Assembly: GCA_900556245.1 (NCBI GenBank) | Contig: USOC01000065.1 | Coordinates: 1 to 6,621 of the forward strand | Direction: 5' to 3' | Source of the DNA: an uncultured Prevotellaceae bacterium | GTDB taxonomy: Bacteria > Bacteroidota > Bacteroidia > Bacteroidales > Muribaculaceae | DNA length: 6,621 nt | Part shown: positions 1-5,819 of the stretch, one piece after another | Position numbering within the stretch: the stretch's first letter is position 1 | How the letters are laid out: every line of letters starts with the position of its first letter | Translations under genes and position numbers: made by a program | Notes under the pieces: model-generated | Databases searched by the model: none | What the model was told of the DNA's origin: nothing | What the model saw: only the letters and a program-made list of their open reading frames with translations

Positions 1-548
1 TGCAACTGGTCGTTGTACATCTTCAGCTCACGCTCGTTGACAAACACTTTCACGCCGCTCTTGCCGTTGATGGATATTTTGTCGTCGTCAATCCACACGC
101 CGGGAGCGTCGCGCAACAGTTCTTTCCCATCCTTTCCAATGGCGGAAGGCATATCCTCCACCACCATCACAAAGCGGTCAGGCTCACGACGTATGGCTGA
201 CGCCCGAACCTCAACGTCTTGCATCACGACCCCGTCGACCGCCATCACTGCGTCGAGCCGGGCTGCGCCGGAAACGTCCACCGCCTTTTCCTGTCGCTGA
301 TAGCCGACCATCGCGAAAACAGCCCGATAGCGGCCTGACGGCAGTTCCATCCGATAGCGGCCAAGTGTGTCAGTCACCGCCACGCTTCGCTCAAGCGAAT
401 CCTGCAAGGCAACAACGGTGGCGTACTCCACGGGAACGCCGCCTTCGTCGACGACTGTCCCCGTCAGCACGTCGGCACGGGCCGCATCTGCCGAAACAAG
501 CAATACGGCGAATGCCAAATTCTTGAGAGTTTTTAATATGTGTTTCAT
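1..548 (-). CDS. TonB-dependent outer-membrane receptor, N-terminal part (C-terminus outside window)
   Basis: The 182 visible residues are the N-terminus of an outer-membrane beta-barrel receptor. Residues 1-25 look like a signal peptide: Lys-rich start, hydrophobic stretch LAFAVLLVSA, and an A-R-A site before Asp26. Residues 27-105 (LTGTVVDEGGVPVEYATVVA, then DTLGRYRMELPSGRY) match the carboxypeptidase-D regulatory-like fold common in Bacteroidota receptors. Residues 115-182, with GKDGKELLRDAPGVWIDDD and ISINGKSGVKVFVNE, match the TonB plug of the 'outer membrane beta-barrel family' type rather than SusC. The barrel, and so any hint of substrate, lies beyond base 1. Start: ATG at 548 has an AAGGA ribosome site 5 bases upstream. 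An in-frame ATG at 566 (adding MEKRNG) would lie at or before the predicted transcript start. The gene follows the GntR gene on the same strand after 70 bases, so it may be partly co-transcribed with the ABC operon. Family assignment is firm; substrate unknown. Confidence 0.88.
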   Translation of the reverse strand, partial: MKHILKTLKNLAFAVLLVSADAARADVLTGTVVDEGGVPVEYATVVALQDSLERSVAVTDTLGRYRMELPSGRYRAVFAMVGYQRQEKAVDVSGAARLDAVMAVDGVVMQDVEVRASAIRREPDRFVMVVEDMPSAIGKDGKELLRDAPGVWIDDDKISINGKSGVKVFVNERELKMYNDQL

Positions 549-568
549 TCCATTCCTTTTTTCCATGC

Positions 569-576
569 CAAAATTA
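569..576 (-). promoter_or_regulatory. Candidate -7 box for the TonB receptor gene
   Basis: On the minus strand the bases read TAATTTTG, a full match to the Bacteroidota -7 consensus TAnnTTTG. Transcription would begin near 562-565, giving a leader of about 15 bases that still contains the AAGGA ribosome site (554-558). No TTTG is found at the -33 position. That place is taken by the edge of a run of nine C (minus strand), so the promoter may be weak or depend on an activator. Confidence 0.45.
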
Positions 577-596
577 CAAATTCTTCATTTTCCGTA

Positions 597-605
597 GGGG
601 GGGGG
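597..605. repeat. Homopolymer of nine G (plus strand) upstream of the receptor gene
   Basis: Nine consecutive G on the plus strand lie in the 70-base gap between the GntR stop codon and the receptor start, 20 bases upstream of the candidate -7 box, where a -33 element would begin. Mononucleotide tracts of this length are prone to slipped-strand mispairing. Whether this tract varies cannot be seen from one sequence. Confidence 0.7.
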
Positions 606-618
606 TATATATTTAACC

Positions 619-981
619 TTATTTTGCTCTTCGCCTGTCATAAATCATACGGACATCATCAAGCGTTATGCCCAACAAATCCATCCGACGGAACAATTCC
701 GGCAGCTCTTCTTCCTCAAAGACACGACGTCGCAAAGAACGTATGGCAGCACAAGCGCCTTCAGCAACGAAATAGCCGATGCCACGCCGATTGAAAATGA
801 CCGACAAGCCTTGGAGATAGTCGAACGAACGAGCCACCGTATTGGCATTGACTTCCACCGCAGCCGCATATTCGCGCACCGAAGGGATGCGCTCTCCTTC
901 CGGATAGATGCCGGAAAGAATTTCATCGGTGATACGGTCGGCAATCTGCAAATAGATGGGCCTGCTTTCCTTGAAATTCAT
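619..981 (-). CDS. GntR-family repressor, YtrA subfamily
   Basis: A protein of 120 residues. Residues 4-72 form the GntR winged helix: ESRPIYLQIADRI, then GERIPSVREYAA, then the recognition helix region VNANTVARSFDYL, and a wing around NRRGIGYFV. The remaining ~45 residues (RSLRRRVFEEEELPELFRRM, LGITLDDV) are a short helical dimerisation tail. The small size and lack of a FadR/HutC-type ligand domain place it in the YtrA subfamily, whose members usually sit with ABC exporter genes and repress them. Start: ATG at 981 overlaps the stop of the preceding permease gene (ATGA, 978-981) and has AGAGGA 5 bases upstream. A longer reading frame back to 1092 only extends into the permease gene. It is the last gene of the ABC operon and probably binds the AGTGTA-N12-TACACT site at 3491-3514, forming negative feedback. 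The inducing signal is unknown. Confidence 0.9.
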   Translation of the reverse strand: MNFKESRPIYLQIADRITDEILSGIYPEGERIPSVREYAAAVEVNANTVARSFDYLQGLSVIFNRRGIGYFVAEGACAAIRSLRRRVFEEEELPELFRRMDLLGITLDDVRMIYDRRRAK

Positions 982-1799
982 CGTCTTCCTCTTTTTGGTT
1001 CGACAATCTGCATCCGTGCGAAGCGGCGATATGCAAAAATCCAGTTCACGACAGCCCAAAGCATCCAGAATACGCCCAAGCCCGCCATCCATACTTCTAT
1101 TACGTCAACAGAAATATGCTTCAGCGTCTTGAAATCCGAGACAGACAACACAAAGACCAACACACCTGCGACAAACACGGCGACAAGCACGCCGACGGCT
1201 TTAGGAAACGGATGTTTGCGCCATAGCGCCCCGCTGAAAACGAAAACGGAATAAATCCACGCCAGGACAGAGAAACCGTAGAACGGACCCCACGAAAACT
1301 CATGGGGAGCATACACGACTTCCGGCACAAAAGCCCAAAGTCCGTCGGCAAACAGGAACCCGTACCAACTGTCGCCCAAGCCCAATAGGAGAGTCAACGC
1401 CGAATATGTAACTGAAATGCCGAGCAATGCGAATGCCAGCATCAGAAAAAATCCGACAGTCACAACAATCACTCTCGAAAAGAACTTCTCGCAGTTTGTG
1501 GCCGGAAGCATCAGCATCGCAATACATCCGCGCTTGTCTGCACACGGCCGGAAAATTCGTGATGCCTGATAAGCCGCGCCAAAATAGAACACGAAGAAAT
1601 ACCAGCCGGTAAACGCCGACGACACCTCATGGTAAGGAACACGGCTTCCTGTGGTATAGACTGACACCATGGAGATAAGCAACCCGGCCAGCAAAACGCC
1701 ATAGACAACGAGCACATTCAGCAAAAGGCTTCTCCAGTTGCCCAACACTTCCCGCTTCAGCACAAGACCAAACCGCCTGAAATCAACTATATTTTCCAT
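978..1799 (-). CDS. ABC transporter membrane subunit, second of a related pair
   Basis: A 273-residue integral membrane protein with about six hydrophobic segments (near residues 27-48, 63-80, 110-133, 172-191, 201-220, 233-256), a layout typical of ABC-2 type exporter permeases. A short motif after the second segment, LMLPATNCEKFFSR (97-110), recurs in the neighbouring gene as LMMPVSGLEKFLTA, and the N-termini also correspond (VDFRRF versus FDIRRF). The two are therefore paralogues that probably form the transmembrane half of one transporter with the ATPase upstream. I chose ATG at 1799 because it aligns with the paralogue's start. A GTG at 1823 would add eight residues and overlap the upstream stop (GTGA). 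Its stop overlaps the GntR start by four bases. Exported substrate cannot be inferred. Confidence 0.8.
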   Translation of the reverse strand: MENIVDFRRFGLVLKREVLGNWRSLLLNVLVVYGVLLAGLLISMVSVYTTGSRVPYHEVSSAFTGWYFFVFYFGAAYQASRIFRPCADKRGCIAMLMLPATNCEKFFSRVIVVTVGFFLMLAFALLGISVTYSALTLLLGLGDSWYGFLFADGLWAFVPEVVYAPHEFSWGPFYGFSVLAWIYSVFVFSGALWRKHPFPKAVGVLVAVFVAGVLVFVLSVSDFKTLKHISVDVIEVWMAGLGVFWMLWAVVNWIFAYRRFARMQIVEPKRGRR

Positions 1800-1819
1800 A
1801 CTTTGATTGTTTTTCAGTT

Positions 1820-2614
1820 TCACAATTCAATTCTTTTAAAAAGCCGGTAACACCACCACCAATTGACATTCGTCAGCACTCCAAAAACGACATTGACTGC
1901 AAATGATACGGTATCGCCGTAGCCTTCGTCCACCAATTTGCGCAACAACGGCATTTCTTCTCCGGCCAATGCAAAAAATCCCACCGCCAAAAGGGAACCG
2001 GCCAACAGACATGCCGTAGTCTTCTGCAAGGCATAACGCCTCCACCGCACGGTACCCATCGCATAGACCGACTGAAGCCAAAACAGAAGTCCGTATGAGA
2101 GATAAATCCGAACGTCATAACGTTCGATTCCAAACACCCCCAACCGTAGCGAGGACAAGATTCTCCCCACGGGACTTTCTCCATAAAATTCAGGGCCAAA
2201 TTTAAAAAGCGACTGTAAGCCCATACGGACAAGTTCCTTCATTGCCAACGACACACCAAACACCAGCCACGACCAGACAATGGCGAAAAGGAATGCAGTC
2301 AAAAACTTTTCCAGGCCAGACACCGGCATCATCAGGAAAGCGACACGACGCGCCTTGGTGCGCATCGGCGGAAACATCATTGATGTCACCATAGCCGAAT
2401 AAAGCAGCATATAGAGATAAAGACTCATGTGGTAAGCGTTTTCAAAATCCGCATAATCGCCGGACGAAGAAAGGAGAATAGCAGCAAGCATGCCAAGCAT
2501 GCCTACAAAAGTCCCGACAAACATCCAAAGCCATGACCTCGACCACATCTGCCCTCTGAACAGGGCATTCCCCAAATAGGAAGAAAAACGCCTTATATCG
2601 AAAACGTCGCTCAT
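1820..2614 (-). CDS. ABC transporter membrane subunit, first of a related pair
   Basis: A 264-residue membrane protein with about six hydrophobic segments (near residues 28-49, 63-81, 104-125, 170-189, 200-217, 236-254). After the second segment comes a basic stretch and the motif RRVAFLMMPVSGLEKFL (89-105). This motif is shared with the next gene and recurs in Bacteroidota permeases encoded beside YtrB-like ATPases. The protein probably spans the inner membrane and pairs with its paralogue and the ATPase. Start: ATG at 2614 forms an ATGA overlap with the ATPase stop (2611-2614), which implies translational coupling. A frame extending to 2677 would run inside the ATPase gene and is unlikely. 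Only a weak purine stretch (AAGAAGAG) precedes the start, consistent with reinitiation. Substrate unknown. Confidence 0.8.
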   Translation of the reverse strand: MSDVFDIRRFSSYLGNALFRGQMWSRSWLWMFVGTFVGMLGMLAAILLSSSGDYADFENAYHMSLYLYMLLYSAMVTSMMFPPMRTKARRVAFLMMPVSGLEKFLTAFLFAIVWSWLVFGVSLAMKELVRMGLQSLFKFGPEFYGESPVGRILSSLRLGVFGIERYDVRIYLSYGLLFWLQSVYAMGTVRWRRYALQKTTACLLAGSLLAVGFFALAGEEMPLLRKLVDEGYGDTVSFAVNVVFGVLTNVNWWWCYRLFKRIEL

Positions 2615-3462
2615 AACGATGACTCTTCTTTCAGAGAATAGCAAATTCCTTCCGGATTGGACAACACCGCATTGCACAGCAGCTCAAGATTGACAGGACT
2701 TTCGCCGCCACCGGCATTCGGCATCACCACGCTGTTGCCGTGTATCGATGGCTGAACGTAGAGCGCATCGCCGACCGGTTCGCCAAGCGGACGCTCTTGA
2801 AAAGACAGACACTCGGATATCCGGGAATAGCCGGCATCAAGCAGCATACGCCCACCGTCGACGACCAGCAAATGATCGAGCAGATTCTCGACATCGCGGA
2901 CCTGATGGGTGGAAATGACAATCGAACGGTCATCGTTCATATTCGCCGCTATCACCTTCCTCATCTGACTCTTCGACGGGATATCAAACCCGTTGGTCGG
3001 TTCGTCCATCAGCAATATCGACGTGTTGGTAGCCAGCGCAAAACTCATCAACGCCTTTTTCTTCTGTCCCATCGACAACTCATCGAGCCGCAAATCAGCC
3101 TCCATCTCGAAATCACTCAGACAACGGTCGAGCACTTCCCGACTGAAACGAGGATAGAACGGCGCATGCAAACGAACATAGTGACGCAGACTCACGGCCG
3201 GCAATTCATACTCTTCCGGCACCAAATAAATATCGCCCAATACCGACGGACGGCGAAGAGACACGTCTACGCCGCACAGACTCACACTTCCCCGCCGCGC
3301 CCGCAAAAGTCCGGACATCAAATAAAGCAGCGTCGACTTCCCCGCTCCGTTTTTGCCAAGCAGCCCATAGACCCTGCCCGGCTCAAGACAGAACGACAGA
3401 TTCTCAAACAAATTCTGACGTTTCCTTCCGTATGAAAAGGTCAAATTATTTACTTCAAGCAT
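2611..3462 (-). CDS. ABC transporter ATP-binding protein (YtrB-like exporter ATPase)
   Basis: A 283-residue cytoplasmic ATPase that would power the two membrane subunits encoded downstream. Nucleotide-binding motifs are in order: Walker A GKNGAGKST (36-44), signature LSMGQKKK (129-136), Walker B ILLMDEPT (149-156), D-loop NGFD, and switch histidine STHQ (His186). The Q-loop is unusual: where most ABC ATPases have a glutamine (LPQE), this one reads LVPEE (80-84), so glutamate 83 replaces it. After the nucleotide-binding domain (to about 205) there is a ~75-residue C-terminal extension ending in NLELLCNAVLSNPEG, which I believe is common in Bacteroidota relatives. ATG at 3462 is the first start in the frame and lies about 30 bases downstream of the operator. 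No clear ribosome site is present (AACGAATTAAT). It is the first gene of the operon; the lack of an ATPase-fused permease fits an exporter. Confidence 0.92.
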   Translation of the reverse strand: MLEVNNLTFSYGRKRQNLFENLSFCLEPGRVYGLLGKNGAGKSTLLYLMSGLLRARRGSVSLCGVDVSLRRPSVLGDIYLVPEEYELPAVSLRHYVRLHAPFYPRFSREVLDRCLSDFEMEADLRLDELSMGQKKKALMSFALATNTSILLMDEPTNGFDIPSKSQMRKVIAANMNDDRSIVISTHQVRDVENLLDHLLVVDGGRMLLDAGYSRISECLSFQERPLGEPVGDALYVQPSIHGNSVVMPNAGGGESPVNLELLCNAVLSNPEGICYSLKEESSL

Positions 3463-3490
3463 ATTAATTCGTTTTTATGATATGCACTAT

Positions 3491-3514
3491 AGTGTATTAG
3501 TTAATTAGTACACT
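3491..3514. promoter_or_regulatory. Near-palindromic operator AGTGTA-N12-TACACT, probable GntR/YtrA site
   Basis: The 24 bases match their reverse complement at 20 positions, with perfect six-base arms AGTGTA and TACACT. From memory, B. subtilis YtrA binds an inverted repeat of AGTGTA and TACACT with a 13-base spacer; here the spacer is 12. The site starts two bases past the -7 box of the operon promoter and covers the expected transcription start, an ideal place for repression. A further half-site-like TGCACT lies at 3483-3488, and with AGTG it makes a perfect CACTATAGTG palindrome (3485-3494). Confidence 0.8.
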
Positions 3515-3515
3515 G

Positions 3516-3546
3516 CAAAATTATCTATTATTTTTAATTTCCCAAA
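3516..3546 (-). promoter_or_regulatory. Promoter of the ABC/GntR operon
   Basis: On the minus strand a TTTG (3543-3546) is followed after 19 bases by TAATTTTG (3516-3523). This matches the Bacteroidota primary sigma consensus TTTG-N19-21-TAnnTTTG in both boxes and spacing. The predicted start lies near 3509-3512, inside the inverted repeat. Leader length to the ATPase ATG is about 48 bases. Confidence 0.8.
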
Positions 3547-3638
3547 TCTCATTTTCTGATTTAACCTTAGTTAACTATGCTCCGCAGCACCCGGCTTTCA
3601 AAGCAACAGCCTCGTTACAAAAAATTATCAAATAAGAA

Positions 3639-3669
3639 TTGACAATTGCCCAAAATAGGTATAACTTTG
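3639..3669 (+). promoter_or_regulatory. Promoter of pfkA
   Basis: TTG (3639-3641), a 20-base spacer and TAACTTTG (3662-3669) match the Bacteroidota promoter pattern. Transcription would start near 3675, leaving an AT-rich leader of about 30 bases without a Shine-Dalgarno sequence. The -33 element overlaps a small inverted repeat AATTGACAATT (3637-3647) of unknown meaning. Confidence 0.75.
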
Positions 3670-3706
3670 CAGTGAAAGAAACCTAATTTACGTAATAACA
3701 AATTAT

Positions 3707-4684
3707 ATGAGTATCAACTGTATCGGAATACTGACATCCGGAGGAGACGCACCGGGCATGAACGCAGCTATTCGCGCCGTCACACGCTCGGCCATCTTCA
3801 ACGGCATTGCAGTAAAGGGCATCTATCGCGGATACCGCGGGCTGGTAACCAACGAAATAGTAGAGTTCCACACGCAAAACGTATCCAACATCATACAAAT
3901 GGGCGGCACAATTCTAAAGACAGCCCGCTGCACGGAATTCCGCACCGAAGAAGGCCGGAAAGTTGCGTATGAAAATATAAAAAAAGCCGGCATCGACGCG
4001 CTTGTTGTCATAGGAGGTGACGGCTCGCTGTCGGGAGCACGCGTATTTGCCACCGAATACAACATTCCGGTCGTAGGCCTGCCGGGCACCATCGACAACG
4101 ATCTCTATGGCACGGACACGACAATCGGCTACGACACGGCACTTAATACCATTATGGAATGCGTCGACAAAATCCGTGACACGGCGACGTCCCACGAGCG
4201 CCTGTTCTTCATCGAAGTAATGGGTCGCGACGCAGGATTCCTCGCCCTCAACGGTGCCATTGCAACCGGAGCGGAAGCAGCGATTATCCCGGAAATCTCG
4301 ACAGAAGTCGACCAATTGGAAGAGCTGATACACAACGGTTTCCGCAAGAGCAAAAACTCCTCGATCGTGCTTGTGGCGGAAAGTCCGGTGACCGGAGGAG
4401 CCATGGCTCTCGCCGAGCGTGTCAAAACCGAATATCCGCAATACGAAGTGCGCGTGTCGATTCTCGGACACCTCCAGCGAGGCGGTTCGCCCACGGCTCA
4501 CGACCGCATCCTTGCTTCCCGCATGGGTGCAGCCACCATCGACGCCCTGCTTGAGGACCAACGCAACGTAATGATCGGCGTTACCAACGATGAAATCGTC
4601 TACGTTCCGTTCACGAAAGCCATCAAGAAGGACAAGCCGATTAACCGCGAGCTGCTCGACACCCTTCGCCGACTTTCCATCTGA
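3707..4684 (+). CDS. pfkA: ATP-dependent 6-phosphofructokinase
   Basis: Catalyses fructose 6-phosphate + ATP to fructose 1,6-bisphosphate + ADP, the committed step of glycolysis, in the cytoplasm; the bacterial enzyme is normally a homotetramer. The 325 residues fit the usual ~320. Motifs in order: [14 protein letters not shown] (10-23) at the nucleotide site, YRGYRGL (40-46), GGDGS (103-107), PGTIDND (126-132) with the catalytic base Asp130, MGRDAG (172-177) for sugar-phosphate binding, and the family signature [20 protein letters not shown] (253-272). Glycine in both GGDGS and PGTIDND indicates ATP rather than pyrophosphate as phosphoryl donor (PPi enzymes carry GGDDS and PKTIDND). ATG at 3707 begins directly with the conserved N-terminus. 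It is transcribed divergently from the ABC operon and has its own promoter. It converges on recO, with a shared hairpin terminator between the stops. Bacteroidales often carry more than one pfkA copy; this window cannot show that. Confidence 0.97.
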   Translation: MSINCIGILTSGGDAPGMNAAIRAVTRSAIFNGIAVKGIYRGYRGLVTNEIVEFHTQNVSNIIQMGGTILKTARCTEFRTEEGRKVAYENIKKAGIDALVVIGGDGSLSGARVFATEYNIPVVGLPGTIDNDLYGTDTTIGYDTALNTIMECVDKIRDTATSHERLFFIEVMGRDAGFLALNGAIATGAEAAIIPEISTEVDQLEELIHNGFRKSKNSSIVLVAESPVTGGAMALAERVKTEYPQYEVRVSILGHLQRGGSPTAHDRILASRMGAATIDALLEDQRNVMIGVTNDEIVYVPFTKAIKKDKPINRELLDTLRRLSI

Positions 4685-4709
4685 CACAACAGACAGCATA
4701 AGAAAAACC

Positions 4710-4737
4710 GCCCCGACCTGCAACTGCAGGCCGGGGC
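4710..4737. terminator. Bidirectional hairpin terminator between pfkA and recO
   Basis: GCCCCG-A-CCTGC, loop AACT, GCAGG-C-CGGGGC: eleven base pairs with one A/C mismatch, mostly G-C. It sits 25 bases after the pfkA stop and 23 bases beyond the recO stop. Read on the minus strand the stem is followed by GGTTTTTCTT, a good T-run for ending recO. On the plus strand it is followed only by CTTCTATCAT, so termination of pfkA is probably less sharp. Confidence 0.82.
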
Positions 4738-4760
4738 CTTCTATCATATAGCCGCAAAAT

Positions 4761-5486
4761 TCAAGCAAACAATTCGCAAAGAACAGCAGGCGACTTCAAT
4801 TCGCCAAGGCTGGAGTTATGAAGGCGATAGTAGTCGAGTGTCAGCTCGAGCAACCGGTTGCGCTGCGTGCGGTTCATCCTGAAAAGGTGCATATTCGCAT
4901 AATTCATACGGGCCAACCGCCAAACCGCCTCCGCCTCTTTGCCAATGACGAAATGGCGATGCGCCGGCAAAGACGAAGAAAATGTACCACTCACCATATC
5001 AAAACAAAAGCCGGGCTGATAGGACGATGAATCCGGCTCAATCCCAAGAAAAAGTCCCAAACTGTAGAGAAAACAGATGTGGAAATTCGCTACACCACGT
5101 TCGATTCGCTCCAACACCTGCACCGAGCTCGATATAAACGAAAATAGCGGTGCATTGCGCTCCCGCTCCACAATGACATGGGAAAGAAGCTCGGTCAAAA
5201 ACAAAGCAATGGCGTTTTTGACAGGGTCGGCATAGAGATCCGACAAAGGGACAAGACAACGCGCTTCCTTGATACGGAACAGGTCACGCGAAGGCAAAAG
5301 ATCGCTCTCTATTTCAACCAAGGAAAGCGGCTGAAACAAGGCGCGACGCATCCGCGCAACCTTGCCCGCTCCCTGGGGAAGAAGAAAAGACAACAGACCG
5401 TGGGTGTCGGTATAAACCCGCACCACTGCATTCTTATCATTATATTTCACCGTACGGAGAACCACCCCGCGCAATCGCTCGTACAT
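4761..5486 (-). CDS. recO: DNA repair protein RecO
   Basis: RecO works with RecR (and RecF) to displace single-strand-binding protein and load RecA on gapped DNA, and it also anneals complementary strands. The 241-residue length fits the family. Residues 1-79 form the N-terminal OB fold, recognisable from MYERLRGVVLRTVKYNDKN, the VRVYTDTHGLLSFLLP strand pair and LFQPLSLVEIE. Residues 80-241 are the helical domain, with DPVKNAIALFLTELL (87-101), NFHICFLYSLGLFLGIEP (134-151), a YQPGFCFD segment, and the RMNYANMHLFRMNRTQRNR block (193-211) that I recall as typical of Bacteroidota RecO. No zinc-binding cysteine cluster is visible. Start: ATG at 5486 has AGGA 6 bases upstream and the conserved N-terminus directly after it. 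In-frame ATGs at 5501 and 5531 would add residues not seen in the family. A weak -7-like TAACTTTA lies at 5550-5557 on this strand. Convergent with pfkA. Confidence 0.93.
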   Translation of the reverse strand: MYERLRGVVLRTVKYNDKNAVVRVYTDTHGLLSFLLPQGAGKVARMRRALFQPLSLVEIESDLLPSRDLFRIKEARCLVPLSDLYADPVKNAIALFLTELLSHVIVERERNAPLFSFISSSVQVLERIERGVANFHICFLYSLGLFLGIEPDSSSYQPGFCFDMVSGTFSSSLPAHRHFVIGKEAEAVWRLARMNYANMHLFRMNRTQRNRLLELTLDYYRLHNSSLGELKSPAVLCELFA

Positions 5487-5492
5487 ATCCTT

Positions 5493-5496
5493 TCCT
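5493..5496 (-). promoter_or_regulatory. Ribosome binding site fixing the recO start
   Basis: AGGA within AAAGGAAAGGAT on the minus strand lies six bases before ATG 5486. A second AGGA (5488-5491) is too close to serve. This favours the start at 5486 over the upstream in-frame ATG at 5501. Confidence 0.6.
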
Positions 5497-5619
5497 TTCA
5501 TTAATTCCCGCCAATGCCATGAAATAGCCAATTGATGGGTTTTGCGATGTAAAGTTAGGTATTATAGGAAGATGAAATTCTTAAAATCTATTAAAATCTC
5601 AACTTTTGAGACAAAATAT

Positions 5620-5650
5620 TTTGCAGAAATGGAAATAACACATAACTTTG
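5620..5650 (+). promoter_or_regulatory. Promoter of the tRNA-Glu gene
   Basis: TTTG (5620-5623), a 19-base spacer and TAACTTTG (5643-5650) form a full consensus Bacteroidota promoter. The -7 box is identical to that of pfkA. Transcription would begin near 5656, about 18 bases before the mature tRNA 5' end. Bases 5487-5619 hold the recO upstream region and nothing else I can identify. Confidence 0.82.
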
Positions 5651-5673
5651 CACTCGCTTTCTGAGAATAGCAC

Positions 5674-5745
5674 GGCCCATTCGTCTATCGGCTAGGACGC
5701 AAGATTTTCATTCTTGAAAGAGGAGTTCGATTCTCCTATGGGCTA
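5674..5745 (+). tRNA. tRNA-Glu (anticodon TTC)
   Basis: All arms fold. The acceptor GGCCCAT (5674-5680) pairs with ATGGGCT (5738-5744), with a terminal G-U. The D stem is GTCT/GGAC with GG in the loop. The anticodon stem CAAGA/TCTTG encloses loop TTTTCAT with anticodon TTC at 5707-5709. The T arm is AGGAG-TTCGATT-CTCCT. The discriminator base is A5745. The following bases are CAAAG, so the CCA end is not encoded and must be added after transcription. TTC reads GAA and, by wobble, GAG. Confidence 0.96.
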
Positions 5746-5819
5746 CAAAGAGTATTGGCTGGAAATCGGTCGATACCTTTTTCTTTTTGCATACGGCCGA
5801 AAGCTTCCAGCTACCGCTT

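Noticed and set aside
1..548. SusC-type receptor of a polysaccharide utilisation locus
   Set aside because: The plug sequence (LLRDAPGVWIDDD, INGKSGVKVFVNE) fits the other beta-barrel receptor family. No SusD, sigma factor or glycan enzyme gene is visible, although the region beyond base 1 is unseen.
982..1092. N-terminal extension of the GntR protein (MDGGLGRILDAL...)
   Set aside because: The extension is the permease gene read in another frame. GntR homology starts at MNFKESRPIY and a good AGAGGA site precedes ATG 981.
2615..2677. N-terminal extension of the first permease
   Set aside because: It overlaps the coding end of the ATPase; the ATGA junction at 2611-2614 and the match to the paralogue's start favour ATG 2614.
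2740..3435. Open frame of 231 codons on the plus strand
   Set aside because: It is antisense to the ABC ATPase, whose motifs are complete; the product is rich in Arg, Gln and His with no recognisable domain.
3707..4684. Pyrophosphate-dependent phosphofructokinase
   Set aside because: Both donor-specific positions carry glycine (GGDGS, PGTIDND), the ATP-type pattern.
3914..4768. Open frame of 284 codons on the minus strand
   Set aside because: It lies opposite pfkA, which has all family motifs. The frame also runs through the terminator hairpin and has no domain signal.
5550..5557. TAACTTTA as the recO promoter -7 box
   Set aside because: The last base departs from TAnnTTTG and no TTTG is found at the right distance upstream; too weak to list as a feature.
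5766..5788. Intrinsic terminator after tRNA-Glu
   Set aside because: There is a T-rich run (TTTTTCTTTTT), but the preceding TCGGTCGA cannot form a stem with a usable loop.
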